From: Valencia hispanica
Lineage: Eukaryota > Chordata > Actinopteri > Cyprinodontiformes > Valenciidae
Reading direction: 5' to 3'
DNA length: 64,000 nucleotides
NCBI GenBank assembly: GCA_963556495.2
Contig: OY747703.1
Span: 30,342,796-30,406,795, forward strand
Shown: piece after piece, positions 32,198 through 43,649 of the stretch
Layout of the letters: every line of letters starts with the position of its first letter
Position numbering within the stretch: the stretch's first letter is position 1
The notes under the pieces: generated by a model
Databases searched by the model: none
What the model saw: only the letters and a program-made list of their open reading frames with translations
Told to the model about the DNA's origin: nothing
Made by a program: the position numbers and the translations under genes

Positions 32198-32559
32198 GGT
32201 CGTGTTTCTAATCTGGGATTTTATGAATGTCTCCCTGTCCTCCAGTTTCCCTACCTTCACTCAATAGTCATGTATTCCATCTGTAATAACCGTTTTAAAC
32301 TGTATAATATAGGCTGCACTGTTTGTACCATGTGTGCTCTTAGATGTGTTTCTTTTTAAGGATGTTTTTAATGGAAGGATTTTATTTTTATGAAGCCGTC
32401 TTAAAGAGGAATTTCTGTTTTTATTGTAAAACAGACAATAAAGTTATATATCTATAAAAAATAAGACTTATTGCATGCCAACACCAAGGAGGTATACAGC
32501 TAATTTTCTTTTTCTCCTCTAGAAGGCTAAGATTACAGTCTGATTAATCTCCAGCCTGT

Positions 32560-33040
32560 GTGTAGATTTTTTGCACACAGGTAACCATCTTTGACATGCA
32601 CAGTAAAGAGATGGTCTGAGGAGACTGAAGAAGCTCTGAGATATTGCTTCGGCTCCATTATGTGGAGAAAACTGCTCCTCGTGGTGAGGGCATGGGCAGC
32701 ATTACAGATTTTATCACATACTACAATAACTTGTGTGGACAACACTGTGCCCCTCATAAAGGTATGCTGTTTCTCCAATAACAAGCCCTGGATCTATCCT
32801 GAAATAAATGCACTGTTCAAGGAGTACAACAGAGCCTTTAGATTAGTAAACAAGGGAGAGCTTAGAGCAGTGCAGAAAGACCTGAGAACAAAGATCCGGG
32901 ATGGGAAAACCATCTACAGGATAAAGTTGAAGGACAAGCTGCTGCAGAAAAAAAACAGTGGGTGTTGGAAGAACCTGAAAACTATCTTAGATCACAACCA
33001 AACTCCCAAACACCGTAGGAAATTTAGGGTGGGGAAATTT
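32560..33040 (+). pseudogene. L2/CR1-like LINE ORF2 fragment (between endonuclease and RT)
   Basis: The reading KRWSEETEEALRYCF, ITCVDNTVPLIKVCCF, SNNKPWIYPEINALFKEYNR and LRAVQKDLRTKIRDGK, with KDKLLQKKNSGCWKNLKTI, is the linker between endonuclease and RT in fish L2-type LINEs (the NNKPW motif is diagnostic). It is about 150 residues, one open frame from 32591 to 33046, with neither catalytic domain present. The sequence after 33046 no longer matches. Confidence 0.78.
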
Positions 33041-34728
33041 GTTTAGCAGCAAGTTTGTTCAGCTACTGGCCCCTTTCCCTGTCAAGTTAATCGTGTTGCA
33101 ACTCGCTGTTTCTTTAACCCATGCCTGCATTTTGTCCTCTAACTTCACACCTTTCAGCCCTCAGGCATCACCCACCCTCTCTGCTTCAGAGAACTCCATG
33201 CCACAGCCTCCCTCTCCTAAATTTCCTCAGACGCAGACACACCACATGGACATCAGTGAACTTCCAGGGAACAGAAATTGTGATCGTGGACTCATAACTA
33301 CCTAGGAAATTAACTGAACAATAAACTGGACTGGAGCCACAACACTGATGTTCTTTATGGGAAGGGTCAGAGCAGAATTAAGATCTTTTGGAGTTCGGGT
33401 TGCTGAACTGGGTCAGCCATCTTCTATTGTGTAGAATATTGGAACTGCAACTGATTTACAACTGAGAGGAAGCGTTTTGATAAGTTCATGAGGAGGCACC
33501 TAGGATGCCCCACTTACTAAGTGCAGATGGTGGGAGACAGAACTCAAACTTAAATAACATCACACATCACAAGGACTAGACTGTTGCTCAATGGTCCAAA
33601 GTCCTCTTTTTCAGATCAAAGTAAAGTTTGCATTTAATTTAGAAAATAAGGTCCCATAATCTAGAGGTAGAGATGAAAATTTTATTTCTGCAGGGAATAA
33701 GGTTTTTTAGACTGCATTCCAAAAACGATTATTTTGAAACAACTATACACATTTAGGAGAATATCTCTAAAACTACCATGTTCTCTGTCCTCTGAAATGT
33801 ACAGACCAAAAAGTCATGGTCAGATCACAGACAAGATGCCACCAGGTTCCTTTCCCTTCAGTGTATTGAAGACTGTTTTCCACACCATCTTTCCAGTATG
33901 AATGCTTTCTTCCAAGCATTATGCACGGTCTTGCAGCCCCGATTCTGTCTGTAGCTTGGCCTACAGCCACGCTCCCTAATACAACTAACCTTTTTATCAT
34001 AACGGAGCTTCACACAGACACACCGCAGTTATTAACCTCTGCAGCAGAGACTCCTTCCCGGGTCTAATTGCTGCCAATACCATGTTACAGCTCAATCTAA
34101 TAAAGATTATACGTGCTGTGCCAAAAGGACAAATTGTTCATTAGATTCACTATGTACGCTCATTTGGTCTCCGTTGGACATAAAGTTATGTGAGCCGAAG
34201 CATAATGAACACCATACTAATATTCTTGGATATGAGCCCAATGATTAACTTTTTCAGAGTGAACTAAATAAATGAAAAGACAAATGGCATGGAAGAAGGG
34301 GGGATTTAAAATACAGACATTGGCGGGGAACCAGAGGAAATAATTTCTTAAGTCAAAGCCTGGTGACATGCAATGTTTAGATAAACATGTTTAGATAGAT
34401 TAAGGTTTACTCTATGGAGATATACATAGATGCTGTTGCTTGCTTGCCAAGCTACATCTAGATGTAATCCACATTTTCACTTTTGGCAAAAGATAAAGTA
34501 TGTAATTACATTTACTTCAATTTATTTATATAGCACCAATTTACAACATGTATTCCTAACGCTTTTTTTCTTACTAATTCAGAGGTCCATTTCCTTTCCA
34601 ATATAACATAAGTAGACAATAAATAAAATTCCTAAAAATTCAGTCCAATCATTCACAATAGTTTTATTCAAAGACACACAATCCAATCAGATCCTAAAGG
34701 TAATAGAAAGCAAACTATATCTGATTAT
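33041..34728. other. No gene; short LINE/SINE-tail scrap near 34510
   Basis: Unremarkable sequence. 34505-34545 has TTCAATTTATTTATATAGCACC, a reversed retroposon tail. Confidence 0.5.
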
Positions 34729-34958
34729 TACGCTGGCCGGGAAGTGCAAAACAAAATTACATTAACCTGAAACACATTTACAAATTTACCGAAACACTTT
34801 TACAAGTTTACCAAAATTCTTTTACAAGTAAAAAAAAAAACACTTTTACAAGTAAAAACAAAACAAAACACTTTAACAAGTTTAACAAAACACTTTTACA
34901 AAGACATGACCCGGAAGTGATACTGCAGGGATGAGGTTAGGGTCGGGACAAGACCAAA

Positions 34959-35249
34959 GTGGTAACAGTAATGGAATCGATCCTGCCAGCAACTCAATCT
35001 GCAGAGATGTTTTGCCCGTTTTTCGGAATCTATTTTCAAGTTTTAGGGGCATTTTGTGGTGACTGTGGACATAGTTTGGACTTTCTCACTGATGCAGAGG
35101 GAGAAGAGGTTGGTTTTATGGACTGCCTCATAAAGTATTTCAACGAAGGCCACTCATACAGTGTCCCGTTCCCCGCAGTATCACTTCCGGCTCATGTCTT
35201 TATAAAAGTGTTTCGGTTAATTTATAAAAGTGTCTTGTTAAACTTGTAA
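34959..35249 (+). CDS. Short zinc-ribbon-like ORF inside the IS3EU-type element
   Basis: 96 codons, a fragment by any standard. Residues about 18-41 contain CPFFGIYFQVLGAFCGDCGH, a CPxx(x)n...CxxCG arrangement like a zinc ribbon in which the first CxxC has lost its second Cys. FMDCLIKYFNEGHSY follows, similar to the start of a helix-turn-helix (IxxYFxRGxSY) found at the N-terminus of integrase-like transposases in fish. The end of the frame (from about residue 80) runs into the inverted arm. I infer that it is the N-terminal remnant of the parent transposase. Whether it is translated is unknown. Confidence 0.45.
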   Translation: MVTVMESILPATQSAEMFCPFFGIYFQVLGAFCGDCGHSLDFLTDAEGEEVGFMDCLIKYFNEGHSYSVPFPAVSLPAHVFIKVFRLIYKSVLLNL

Positions 35250-35301
35250 AAGTGTTTTCTTTTTATTGTAGAAGTGTTTTGGTAAACTTGTAAAAGTGTT
35301 T

Positions 35302-35427
35302 CGGTAAAATGTAAAAGTGTTTCAGGTTAATGTAATTCTGTTTCGGTAAAATGTAAAAGTGTTTCAGGTTAATGTAATTTTGTTTTGGTAAAATGTAAAA
35401 GTGTTTCAGGTTAATGTAATTTTGTTT
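35302..35427. repeat. Tandem repeat 3 x 42 bp in the right arm of the element
   Basis: Three nearly identical 42-bp units (CGGTAAAATGTAAAAGTG...), absent from the left arm, which makes the right arm longer. Confidence 0.9.
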
Positions 35428-35639
35428 TGCACTTCCCGGCCACCGTAGATTATAATGCCTACTGGCCAAACATTATTTATTTAATTAAACTGACTTCACT
35501 TCCCTTTCCAGCAATCTCTCCTCCTGATTGGGAATGTGGCGAGAGCAGACAGAAAATTGATTAATGCCTGTAAGTTTCTACAGGGCCATACTGTGAGTTC
35601 CTATATGGACTTACCAAACTCTTTCAAAATGTAGCAATC

Positions 35640-36660
35640 TACAGCAAAAACGTCCATAAATTTTTATCGGGATCATGTGTAAAAGACCAACAAAAGTATC
35701 TCAGAATTGTTCAATACAAAAAATTCCTGAGAAAACCTTAAACCTAGAGATGAAAGAAATAATTGGATGGAAATAATTTTTGGTATACATACAATCTGAA
35801 AAGATTGGGGAGCATTTTAATTTAGTCCGATTTAATCTAATAACCCCCAAAAACAATCCAATGCAATTCATATCTAGAGTCCTACAGTGTATGATTTATC
35901 TCAGTATAAATGCAACTATTTTAAGAGAAGATTGCTAGAAAACATTGGTGAGCAAACAACTTTATGAAGACCATGGAACACACCAGACAGATCAGGGACA
36001 AAGTCTTGAATAACTTTAAAGTAGGATTGTAAACAAAGCTTTGGACATATTATCTGAAGATGAAATGTGTATGGCAGGACAGCGACCCCAATAAGAAAAA
36101 GCAGGAATGGCCTATGGTAATGTTGAAAGAGCTGTAAAGATCCACAAGGAGAATAAGTTGACAGGACAACTATTAGTCATGCACTCAGAAATTTGGGCCT
36201 TATGGAAGAGTGGCGAGAAGAAAGCCATTGTTTGCCACAAACCAAGTAAGGGACATAGCAAACATGAGGAAGAAGGTGCTTTTTTCAGATGTGACTAAAA
36301 CTACACTTTTTGGTATACATGTAAAACCAGTGTGTGACACCTTTCTGAACACACCATCCAAACATCATAACATGGTGGTGGAAGGATCATGCTGTAAGGA
36401 AGATTTCCTTTATCAAAGATGATGGGAGAATGAAAGAAGTTCAATACAGGGCAATTGTGTTAGAAAAACTGTTAGAGGATGCAAAAGAATTAAGACTGGG
36501 AGACTGAATACAAATGCCCATATCACTATTTAGTGTTTTCATTGTAAAACATTGTGAAGACCTTGTATAATTTTCCTCTCAATACAAATGCTTTTTGTAG
36601 GTCTGATACATGAAGTCCCAAAAAAATGAACTGAATTTTGAGGGTCATTATCCATACAAC
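35640..36660 (+). mobile_element. Second Tc1-like transposon relic, internally deleted
   Basis: Non-coding sequence (GATTTATCTCAGTATAAATG) precedes the coding start ATGGAACACACCAGACAGATC (about 35970; reads EHTRQIRDKVLNNFKVG). Later landmarks: ACAACTATTAGTCATGCACTC (36167), GGCCTTATGGAAGAGTGGC, AAACATCATAACATGGTGG (36360) and RMKEVQYRAIVLEKLLEDAK (36430). The transposase then jumps from LRLG to just past its normal end (GGGAGACTGAATACAAATGC, about 36500), deleting the part with the last catalytic residues. Part of the N-terminal half is also missing. The 3' non-coding part (to CCCAAAAAAATGAACTG, about 36630) matches the family. Different subfamily from the 2955 copy. Confidence 0.85.
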
Positions 36661-39640
36661 AATTCAAAAAAGAAGTTGACAAACAGAAAGGCGAACAAAA
36701 AATCCTACTGTGTCGTATAAAGAAACTTGAGCTGGCAAAATTAACCTCAGGTGGAGTTAAGTTGTTGGGTGAAAGTCATTAAAGCCTGTTTTAATGAGAG
36801 AATAGGGTGGAAGGGAAAAGGCAGTAGGGCAACTTGCCATATTTAGCTCAATCAGTTACACACTGTGCATTTACATCACTGCTTGAAACCTCCTTTATTA
36901 TTTAACCCAATGCCACATAATCAAATAAGCCCAAGCATCAGTATAAACCTATATAACAGATTGCATCAGCTGTCTTTAGAATACATCAATTAATCGCACT
37001 GACACTGATCTTGGATCTTGCACCCTTGGAAAAAGTATATATGACGAAGAAGTTAATAGATACTTTAGATAGTGAACTTATATCAATACTCAATACTCTT
37101 GATTGATAAGAAAAAAAGGGAGGAAACTTGTCATGGGCTAAGGATGAAATCTAATCCTTCCTGGTTTGTTTTATGGTTGGTAGATCTGTTGCAGTGACGG
37201 AGAGTTGACAATTTAATTATTTCCCCCTGAAGAAGTGGACTTGTGATTAGGAGGCAGCACTGTGATATGTAATGTGGATGGCAATAAGGAGCAGAAAAAT
37301 GCAGTTTTGTACATCTTTTATGGCAATATAATCAATACAAACTTTCCACAACCTGTCTGTCACAATTTGATGCACAACAGCGTCTCCCTTAGAGACTTCA
37401 TGTCAGAACTGTGCTTGTATGTGCCCAAAAAGACACACATTGATGCATGATACAGACAGTGTGCATACAAGTGTGCACCGCTGGGATTAATTGCACAGTA
37501 ACTGCACTCACTGTTATTCACAAATGTATCTCAAGGTTACAGAGAGATGAACCAAAGCTGATAAACAGGCTGTTCAAACAAATACTTTACAACCCTAAAA
37601 ACCCTTTTGTGGTGTTTACCTCCAAAATAACCAGATTCAGAAGAACTAACAGATTTGAAATATAGGGGAGGGTTAGCATGCAGTCAACTGTCAAATCTGG
37701 TGAGATAGAACACAGCAGAGAGAGACAGAAAAAGAGAAATGAAGACCAGAATATGCAAAGAAGGAGGAGGAGGGAGAGAAAAATCCTTGATGCCAACTCA
37801 AGGTTTCTTATTCCCTTGTCTGACTGCATGAGCGACACACATCAGAGATGGAGAAATGTCACTTAGCAGGCATTAGGCTACCACTTTCATCTGCAAACAG
37901 ATCAGAGAGTCAGGGGTGGGGGAGTTGGGGGGTTCTTAAAAGTGTTTTAAAAGGCTGCAAGCCTGTGTTTGACTTTGAAATCATCCCTTCTCTCATTTTT
38001 ATATCACCACTGAGCATGTAAGACACGTACATCTGAAAAAAGAAAGAAAAGGAAGTCTAAGATTTCTCTCCATCTGAACTTTAAAAATTTCTAAGCTAAG
38101 TATAGGCCTGGTTTCCTGCTGTATTTAGAGACAAGAAGCTGGATCTATGGTAGCTAATTGAAGTTTTATTTTATCCATACTCTTTCAACATGTGTTCTGT
38201 CTAGTGTCAATTTCCAAGATATAAGAAATTACAAGCTTTTTCCCATATTCAGAAAAAAATATGCTGATTTTTGTGTGTTTTTAAATTTGTTCTTTTGTTT
38301 CTCATTTCAAAAATCATTTACATATAACTTTTTTCTCTCTTATTCTTTTTGCTGGCTTTTAAGATTAGTGTAGTTGAAAAGAACACTTCATTGATCTAGT
38401 TTTTGCCACTATGATAAGGATTCATAAACCATCAAACAGCAATATTCTTATGGATTTAGGCACAAGACATAGTATTTATTTATTTACACCGTACAGTCAA
38501 ATTAAAGTCATCTTTTATTTGTAGTTTAGTGATGTCATGTGGGAAATTTGCAATTCTACAGATGGGTTTGGTCCAACTAAAGAGTATACCTGCATATCAG
38601 TCAATAGCCTAATAAAATAAAATTAATTGCATTAATTCTACAGAAAGCTTGTCTTGTCTTTATAGTTATTCCGATTTTCTTAGTTTTACATATAGGATCA
38701 CATCTGAACTGACCAGCTGATGTATTTAACTTAAAGAATGATTTAATTAGTATCCATATCCATAATTAATATCATATCGATAATCCACCTTTTGTGTATA
38801 ATTTAATTGTACTAAAATGTACAACACTAATATGGTTGATATATTATCAGAGAAATGCACAAAATAATCAGAGATTCAAATTTTGACTTGAATTGCTCAG
38901 ATCTTTATTTATTTTGTTCCTGTTTGTTAAATGAATGTAAACTAATAATTCCAACCATTTTTGGCGTTTGAACTTAAATTTTTATTTTTAGGTTAATAAA
39001 AACTAATCAAGGTTATGGACATTACCTTTTATTATTAAATGTGGATAATCTTGCAATTCATTCATCCTTAACTAGATTTAAAAGTACTACCTGTACCGTC
39101 TGTGTTATAATCGAAATAAAAATTAGAAATTTTTCAAAATCGCACACACAACCCACAAAACATCTTCAGCAGCATGTTTTTTCATTCAAACTTAAAATCA
39201 GTGAACGAAAAATTACTCTGGACAATTGTGATTACTTGAATCAGTACCTAAAAACAGAAACACTGAAAAGTATTTTAACTGCTTAAGATATCTTCTTCTT
39301 CTTCTTTGGCTGTTTAACGGTGGGAGCAGACTAATTTAATGCATTACTGCCACCCTCCAGATAGATTGTACTTGAACATCATTATGGCTTACATCTTTAG
39401 GTATTATGTAGCTTGCAAGCTATAGGAGAAAAGAAAAACAAACAAAACAAACTATACTCTATATATGAGTCCAGTGTGTCTTAAAAATTCAAACATATAT
39501 TTGATTACTCTATAATCTGACATCTTATATAAAATATTTTTAAGTTAAAACATTACCCACTGTCCCTTATTCTCCTTTTCATTAACACCCTTTCTCCGTA
39601 AAATTTCCTATCATCATCATCATCATTAACATAACATAAC
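36661..39640. other. No recognised gene
   Basis: About 3 kb of AT-rich sequence with only short frames. 39292-39360 has TCTTCTTCTTCTTTGGCTG and TGCATTACTGCCACCCTCCA, a phrase common in fish repeats. 39600-39640 has a short ATC/ATAACA simple repeat. Confidence 0.5.
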
Positions 39641-39649
39641 ATAATTTAC

Positions 39650-39975
39650 GGTACATTCACACCGAACGCGTTTGAAGCGTCAACGGCGTCAGGTTTACAG
39701 GTAAAGTCAATGCAGAAGTGTGCAGTTGTGTGTCAGGGGTTCTACGTTGCGAAAACGCATTTCTGCCTCATTCGCACGTCAAATTCGCGCGAATGAAACG
39801 TTTGACGCACGTGATTTTATGTGGTGCATTTTGTGCATTCGCGCGTGACACAGATTTTTGCGTCTGCCGCTGAAGCTGAAAAATCTGTACTTTGGCATCA
39901 AATTTGCGTAGCGTCGACCAGTCAGGAGCCTGGTGTGGTGTCACATGATACTGTGACCCAGTTTACTGGGTCCAG
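39650..39975 (+). promoter_or_regulatory. 5' end of a PIF/Harbinger transposon, before the MADF gene
   Basis: GGTACATTCACACCGAACGCG at 39651 is the terminus type of fish Harbinger elements, followed by CpG-rich sequence with GCGCGAATGAAACG and GCGCGTGACAC. It lies directly before MADF exon 1 and probably held the promoter. The opposite terminus was not found. Confidence 0.5.
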
Positions 39976-40123
39976 CGAAATTTTTCATTCAACAAAGAGG
40001 AAATACTGATAACTGCTGTGGCTAACCACCCGGAGCTATACGACACCAGCTGCATTCTCTACAAAGACAGGAATAAAAAGAACCTCGCTTGGAGGAATAT
40101 AAGTGATGAGATAGGGCAACTTG
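39976..40123 (+). pseudogene. MADF/BESS protein gene, exon 1 (Harbinger accessory protein)
   Basis: PIF/Harbinger transposons encode a Myb/MADF-like DNA-binding partner of the transposase that helps it enter the nucleus and find the element ends. The exon reads NKEEILITAVANHPELYDTS and CILYKDRNKKNLAWRNISDE, the first two helices of a MADF domain, and ends CTTG|GTAAGT, a clean donor. The next exon continues in phase. The start codon is not certain, since the frame is open only from shortly upstream. Confidence 0.78.
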
Positions 40124-40271
40124 GTAAGTTCATTTTACTTTTGAAAGTTTTGACTGACTCTGCGAAACTGCACAACTGCTAGCAAGCCCGCCTACTGTCC
40201 CGCTATTTTAAAATTATTTTCCCGCTGATGTACTAATAATTTTCCGCTAACAAGATAAGGTGTTTATTCAG

Positions 40272-40536
40272 AGGACTTCTGCTGAAAAAAGTGGAAGAGC
40301 CTCAAGGACACCTACATGAAGGAGAAGTAGATGGAGAAGGAGATCCAGAGTGGGTCAGCAGCAGGAACGGGGAAGAAATGGAAGTTCTACACGGACATGA
40401 GCTTCCTCGACCGCTTCATCACCCCACAGGAGACCAGCAGCAACATGGGGGGGGGTCAACAATCGGACCACGGAGAACATCCTCCCAGAGGACCAGGGAC
40501 AACCTCTGGAAGCAGCAGGGGAGTCCGAGACAGAAG
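40272..40536 (+). pseudogene. MADF/BESS protein gene, exon 2 (nonsense and frameshift)
   Basis: After the acceptor TTTATTCAG the exon completes the MADF domain: KKWKSLKDTYMKEK, KKWKFYTDMSFLDRFI. Two in-frame stops (TGA after the codons for DFC, TAG after MKEK) and an eight-G run (40446-40453) that shifts the frame by one make it a pseudogene. After the G run the frame continuing the gene is acidic (TTENILPEDQ, EAAGESETE) and ends GAAG|GTAT, the splice donor. The ERV-A provirus begins four bases later. Confidence 0.8.
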
Positions 40537-40540
40537 GTAT
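40537..40540. repeat. Target duplication GTAT, left copy (ERV-A)
   Basis: Equal to 48150-48153. Four-base duplications are typical of gamma-like retroviral integrases. These four bases are also the first bases of the MADF intron. Confidence 0.85.
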
Positions 40541-40962
40541 TGTTGAGAAGATGTTTTCACTCTAATTTAAAGCCTATCTTAAAGGAACAGACACATTAAA
40601 TTTATGTCCCTAGGCTCTCTCTGAGCTCTCATTTCACCTTCCCGCGTGCTCGTTCATTTCTGTAAAAAGGAGCAATAAGAACAACAAACAACAATTATAT
40701 ATTTTAACAGTGAGACGTCGTTCACTGGACTCAGTTCTAGTAACTGAGCACAGCTTTATCTCATCTTAAGGTTTTTATTGAAACAAGTTAAAAAGAAACT
40801 ACTCCCACATAGATCTTCGTTCACAGAATGGTCACAGCTTCTTCACACAAGGCACACAGGATGTACCACATTCCTCTTGATTTTTTCACGGTTTCTAAGT
40901 GTAGCCACATGCACTACAGAATTAAACCCTCATACAACATTAAGACAATTTCCATCTCTTCA
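40541..40962 (-). repeat. ERV-A 3' LTR
   Basis: 422 bp; in the minus sense it starts TGAAGAGATGG and ends CTTCTCAACA. It is nearly identical to 47729-48149, with a few substitutions and short indels, so insertion was fairly recent relative to the neighbouring relics. Confidence 0.93.
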
Positions 40963-40980
40963 TCTCCCTCTTTTGATCTC
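40963..40980 (-). promoter_or_regulatory. Polypurine tract of ERV-A
   Basis: In the minus sense the sequence just before the LTR is GATCAAAAGAGGGAGA, the purine tract that primes plus-strand DNA synthesis. Confidence 0.75.
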
Positions 40981-43562
40981 TTATTTTAAGAGATCACTAT
41001 ATATAAGGAAAAATGTCAGGCAAAGAATCATATCAATTTTGAGTCCATCTTCTCTGGAACTTTTCGGATCAGCAGTCAAGTCATCTTGTTCTGGCCGGGA
41101 ATTGTGGTTGTCCGGCTCGCTCTTCTATGACCTAAGGTGAGAGGTTGCCAGCACATCACCTATATGCAGCTAAAGTGTATCTTTTCAGTACCCTTGAGTT
41201 TGAAAACTCTAAGGACTGCACGCAGACCAGAGGATCGTTCAGCCCCTTTTGGCAGGGGTCTCAGCTTCTTTTCCTTCAAACCCTGCTGCCCCAGCTGGGC
41301 AGCTCTGTGCTCCAAGCCGTCCTACCACCTGATGGTGCAGGTGTGCTGAAGTTGGAAACCTCTCAGCAGAGGGTTCAAGTAGGTTGTGTGGTCTGCTCAT
41401 TGCTGTTCTTCTCCCGCTCTGGCTTGCTGCTCCTGGATGTCCTATAGGTTCGTCCTGACTCCTCAGTGGGAGTGCATTGCCTCCAGCCTTTTTCTTTAGT
41501 ATGATTACCTGAGAGATCGTGGTCTGGTTGGCTGCTGGTCTCTCACCTGGTCAACAAAGCCTAAAAGAAGAGCTTGCAACTAATTTGCTTTTTCCTGTTT
41601 GCTTTATCCATAATTGTATCTGTTTCGAGATTCATTTCTTATGCATTTGTCCTTTTTTTATCAAATCCCTCACTCACCTCATAGTCTTAAGTAGTGCCGC
41701 ACTGATCGGCCGCACTAACACAAAATGAAACTATTATCCAGACGGCTTACAAACTAGGTCTATCTGTAGAAAAAGCTAATACTTTTGCTGTATGTAAATC
41801 ACAAAAATCATCATTGATGCAAAGTGCACTCCAAAAATCCTGTATCAAAAGTGAGCAACACTGGAACAACCTAGACCATAAAGAATATTTCTTCAAAATA
41901 TATAGTAGAGGTTATAATGTAAATAAAAACTTCCAAACAAAGACTAAATGCATAAACATGCCCCAAGGTAAGATGAATGGGTTGTGTGCTGAAACAACCA
42001 ACCGCACAAAGGTGCCAAAACAGGATGGAAAACAGGAAACATCTAGTCTTTTTGGATTGTGGAAATGGCATCATGTGCATGACAGATCGCTCAAAAGAAA
42101 AATGTGCTGCTTTAAAGATCAACCCCCAGAAAAGGATCAGTCTAATTTTATTCATTTACACTGCTAACACCTAATTTAATTAAACCTATAGTTTTATAAG
42201 ATTTTACCACATCACCGACTATTGTTATTCATTTTCTGAGCTGATGAAGCCCAATACTTATAAAAGAAAACTATAATTTCAACCTATTTAACCAAAAAAC
42301 TGTTGAACCTTAAACAAATGCTGTTTTTTATTTTGTTTTTTCATTTATCTGAAATGCTTTTAATGAGACCAATTGAAAGGCTTTGTTTTGTAAAAAATAA
42401 TTGAAATTTAAGTTCCCCTAGTGCCCAAGGATCTCCTCCCTTTTTCTGAAACAGAACTGTTTCAGAAACATCCAATTATTTAAGTCTCCTGTTAATCAGG
42501 TGTCACTAGATCTGCAGCTTGTTACGGAAATATGTTATAGTTCAATAAACACCTGTATTGTAGATTAATCTCCATGTACATTTACAGATAAGCTCAATTC
42601 CTAGATCTCAGCTGCTATACCTTTTAGAACTGCCAGGGAAGAATTAACAAAACCACTGAATCTATCATTTAATGTGTCCAATCATAACATGACTTTACCC
42701 ACCCCGGTCCATGGGAGAAAAGATAATAGAACCTTATTTCAATCACTCCATAATTTGTTTTCAGGGGGCATATCGGAGCCCAGATGGGACCATGAGGGGC
42801 TGAAATATCACGCCTCCTCCTTCTGCTGTGTCGGATCTCCTCTGCAAATACAAGAAAAGAATGCTCTTTAAGTCTCAACAGAAGCACATCCACCGTTCTC
42901 ATTTGGGTAATTTTGTCAGAGCCAAAATCCACAGAGAATCAGCAGGTCGTCCATAGAAAAGTTCCCATCACATTCACGATATGGAGCACATACTGTATAT
43001 TTTTCCCATGTACCCAGATTGGTATGAAAGTGTGGTCAGATTTTTATCATTTTCAAAACAAATAAATCTTTGGTCAGTTCTTAAGTGTACTGGTCCAGCT
43101 TTAACTATTTAGATTAATCCCATGTCTTCCCAGTCTCCAATTTACCCTTACTTTTGTCATCGAAGTATGTACATTTTTACCCATATAACTTCCTGTTCGT
43201 TCATGTACTGCACGCTCAGAATTTGTCCAAATCCTGGAGAGGAGTGTAACATCTGGAAACAGATCATTAAGATTAGTGAAAGCTTCTACATATCTGGGTA
43301 AATGTCCTACCGAATATGGCATCTGAGAACAAACAAAGCAGTTAATGTTTTATTTATTTGCTAGATATCTTGCATATTGTCACCATACACTAGTTTCAAA
43401 TGGGTTTCTGTGTGTCCTTCTCTGAGTGAACCAAGAAAATAAATCAGCATTCTCATGTGCTTTATGTCATTCTTCTGTGAGTCCTAACGTTCCTATTGAA
43501 ATAACACCACCAAAAAGCTGTAAAAATAAAAGTACTAAATAGCAGAAAAAACAGAAAAACCT
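40981..43562 (-). pseudogene. ERV-A env relic (degraded)
   Basis: Env mediates entry in retroviruses. An ATG at 43560-43562 (minus) starts a very hydrophobic stretch (KVFLFFLLFSTFIFTAFWW), which fits a signal peptide and follows directly after the integrase. 43101-43322 gives an open 73-codon piece (MPYSVGHLPRYVEAF...) that may belong to the surface subunit. From 43100 down to 40981 I see no conserved env motif, only short frames on both strands. Other insertions may be present (the frame 41814-42167 on the plus strand is unidentified). Non-functional. Confidence 0.5.
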
Positions 43563-43649
43563 TCATCGTTACTATCTCTCCCTTCAAACAGTCTCTATAG
43601 AAAAGTGGCTCTCCTGGTTCTCTTCACTGAGGTTGAGACAAGTAGAACC

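Larger units (their letters stand above)
34729..35447. mobile_element. IS3EU-type non-autonomous DNA transposon
   Basis: A 719-bp unit begins TACGCTGGCCGGGAAGTGC and ends in the inverted match (reverse: TACGGTGGCCGGGAAGTGC), flanked by a perfect 6-bp duplication GATTAT (34723-34728 and 35448-35453). The inverted arms are long, made of CACTTTTACAAG-like units, with an inner pair GACATGACCCGGAAGTGATA (34903) against the reverse of 35185-35205. A 6-bp duplication with TAY...RTA ends is, as I recall, the hallmark of the eukaryotic IS3-like superfamily IS3EU. The interior retains only a short zinc-ribbon-like frame, so it is internally deleted and depends on an enzyme made elsewhere. Confidence 0.75.

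Noticed and set aside
32033..32359. 108-codon hydrophobic frame
   Set aside because: Its repeated segment is produced by a 57-bp tandem duplication (57 is a multiple of three), with no family signature.
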